12,185 nucleotides of DNA, from assembly GCA_023386795.1 (NCBI GenBank), contig JAEWJB010000180.1:1-12185 (forward strand), in the 5' to 3' direction. Origin of the DNA: Pseudomonadota bacterium. GTDB lineage: Bacteria > Pseudomonadota > Gammaproteobacteria > Xanthomonadales > Xanthomonadaceae. Of this stretch, positions 11,930 to 12,185 are shown piece by piece. The position numbers were made by a program, and so were the translations under genes. Position 1 is the stretch's first letter; each line of letters begins with the position of its first letter. Below the pieces are notes generated by a model. The model was not told where the DNA came from and did no database searches. It saw nothing but the letters and a program-made list of their open reading frames with translations.

Positions 11930-12185
11930 ATGGCTCGTTATATTGGTCCCACCTGTAAGCTCGCCCGTCGCGAAGGCGCCGATCTCGGCCTGAAGAGCGC
12001 GGCCCGCGCCCTGGACTCCAAGTGCAAGCTGGAGCAGAAGCCCGGCCAGCACGGCGCTACCGCCCGCAAGGGCAAGCTGTCCGACTACGCCACCCAGCTG
12101 CGTGAAAAGCAGAAGGTCAAGCGTATCTACGGCCTGCTGGAGCGTCAGTTCCGCAACTACTACAAGAAGGCCTCGACCAAGAAGG
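11930..12185 (+). CDS. rpsD: 30S ribosomal protein S4 (3' truncated by window)
   Basis: S4 starts small-subunit assembly by binding the five-way junction of 16S rRNA, lines the mRNA entry channel with S3 and S5, and in E. coli represses the alpha operon. Only the first 85 codons are in the window; the frame is open to the edge. The sequence begins MARYIGPTCKLARREGADLG, has KPGQHGATARKGKLSDYATQ, and then REKQKVKRIYGLLERQFRNYY, all strongly S4-like. Cys9 and Cys32 are present where zinc-binding S4 proteins have two of four ligands. GAGGAG at 11914-11919, overlapping the rpsK stop, lies 10 nt before the ATG. In E. coli rpoA and rplQ follow and would be expected to the right. Confidence 0.96.
   Translation, partial: MARYIGPTCKLARREGADLGLKSAARALDSKCKLEQKPGQHGATARKGKLSDYATQLREKQKVKRIYGLLERQFRNYYKKASTKK

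Noticed and set aside
1..12185. Search by eye for insertion sequences, CRISPR repeats, tRNA or rRNA genes and attachment sites
   Set aside because: Nothing was found: the window is almost fully occupied by ribosomal protein genes and secY, and the remaining gaps contain only hairpins and promoter-like elements.

Overview
The window is a stretch of the S10-spc-alpha ribosomal protein cluster, with every gene on the + strand. It holds 24 protein genes in the canonical bacterial order: rpsJ (cut at the left edge), rplC, rplD, rplW, rplB, rpsS, rplV, rpsC, rplP, rpmC, rpsQ, rplN, rplX, rplE, rpsN, rpsH, rplF, rplR, rpsE, rpmD, rplO, secY, rpsM, rpsK and rpsD (cut at the right edge). Counting both partial genes this makes 25. 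The high G+C (roughly 60-65% by eye), the strong preference for AAG/CTG/C-ending codons, and protein details I remember from Xanthomonas-type genomes (L4 with the short KQKGGGARHG loop, S10 with VSPHVDKDARDQYETRTHK, zinc-free 101-residue S14) point to a gammaproteobacterium of the Xanthomonadaceae/Lysobacteraceae. The genus is not resolvable from this.

Layout. From 1 to 6560 (rpsJ to rpsN) genes are packed with gaps of at most 18 nt or with short overlaps. The E. coli S10/spc operon boundary (rpsQ-rplN) is only 14 nt here, so the two operons look fused. The packing is then broken three times: 208 nt between rpsN and rpsH, 159 nt between rplR and rpsE, and 341 nt between secY and rpsM. None of these gaps holds a believable gene, but each is full of perfect or near-perfect GC-rich hairpins. 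The first contains a good intrinsic terminator followed at once by a TATACT -10-like box. The third lacks rpmJ (present there in E. coli) and contains two extended -10 promoter candidates and a bistable-looking leader just before rpsM.

How it works together. Nearly all products are ribosomal proteins: L2, L3, L4, L16, L22, L23 and L29 around the peptidyl-transferase centre and exit tunnel, L5 and L18 with 5S rRNA, S3, S4 and S5 at the mRNA entry channel, and S10, S13, S14 and S19 in the 30S head. SecY is the membrane translocon that receives nascent chains from the exit tunnel. Most genes have clear Shine-Dalgarno sequences 6-10 nt before their starts, and several are translationally coupled by overlap.

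I found no novel gene system, mobile element, CRISPR array, tRNA or rRNA. This is core housekeeping DNA. The parts worth a second look are the three structured gaps, the moved operon boundaries, the reuse of identical gene-junction sequences, and a few lineage-specific protein features (L4 loop, RD-rich tails on S3 and S5, two leftover cysteines in S4).
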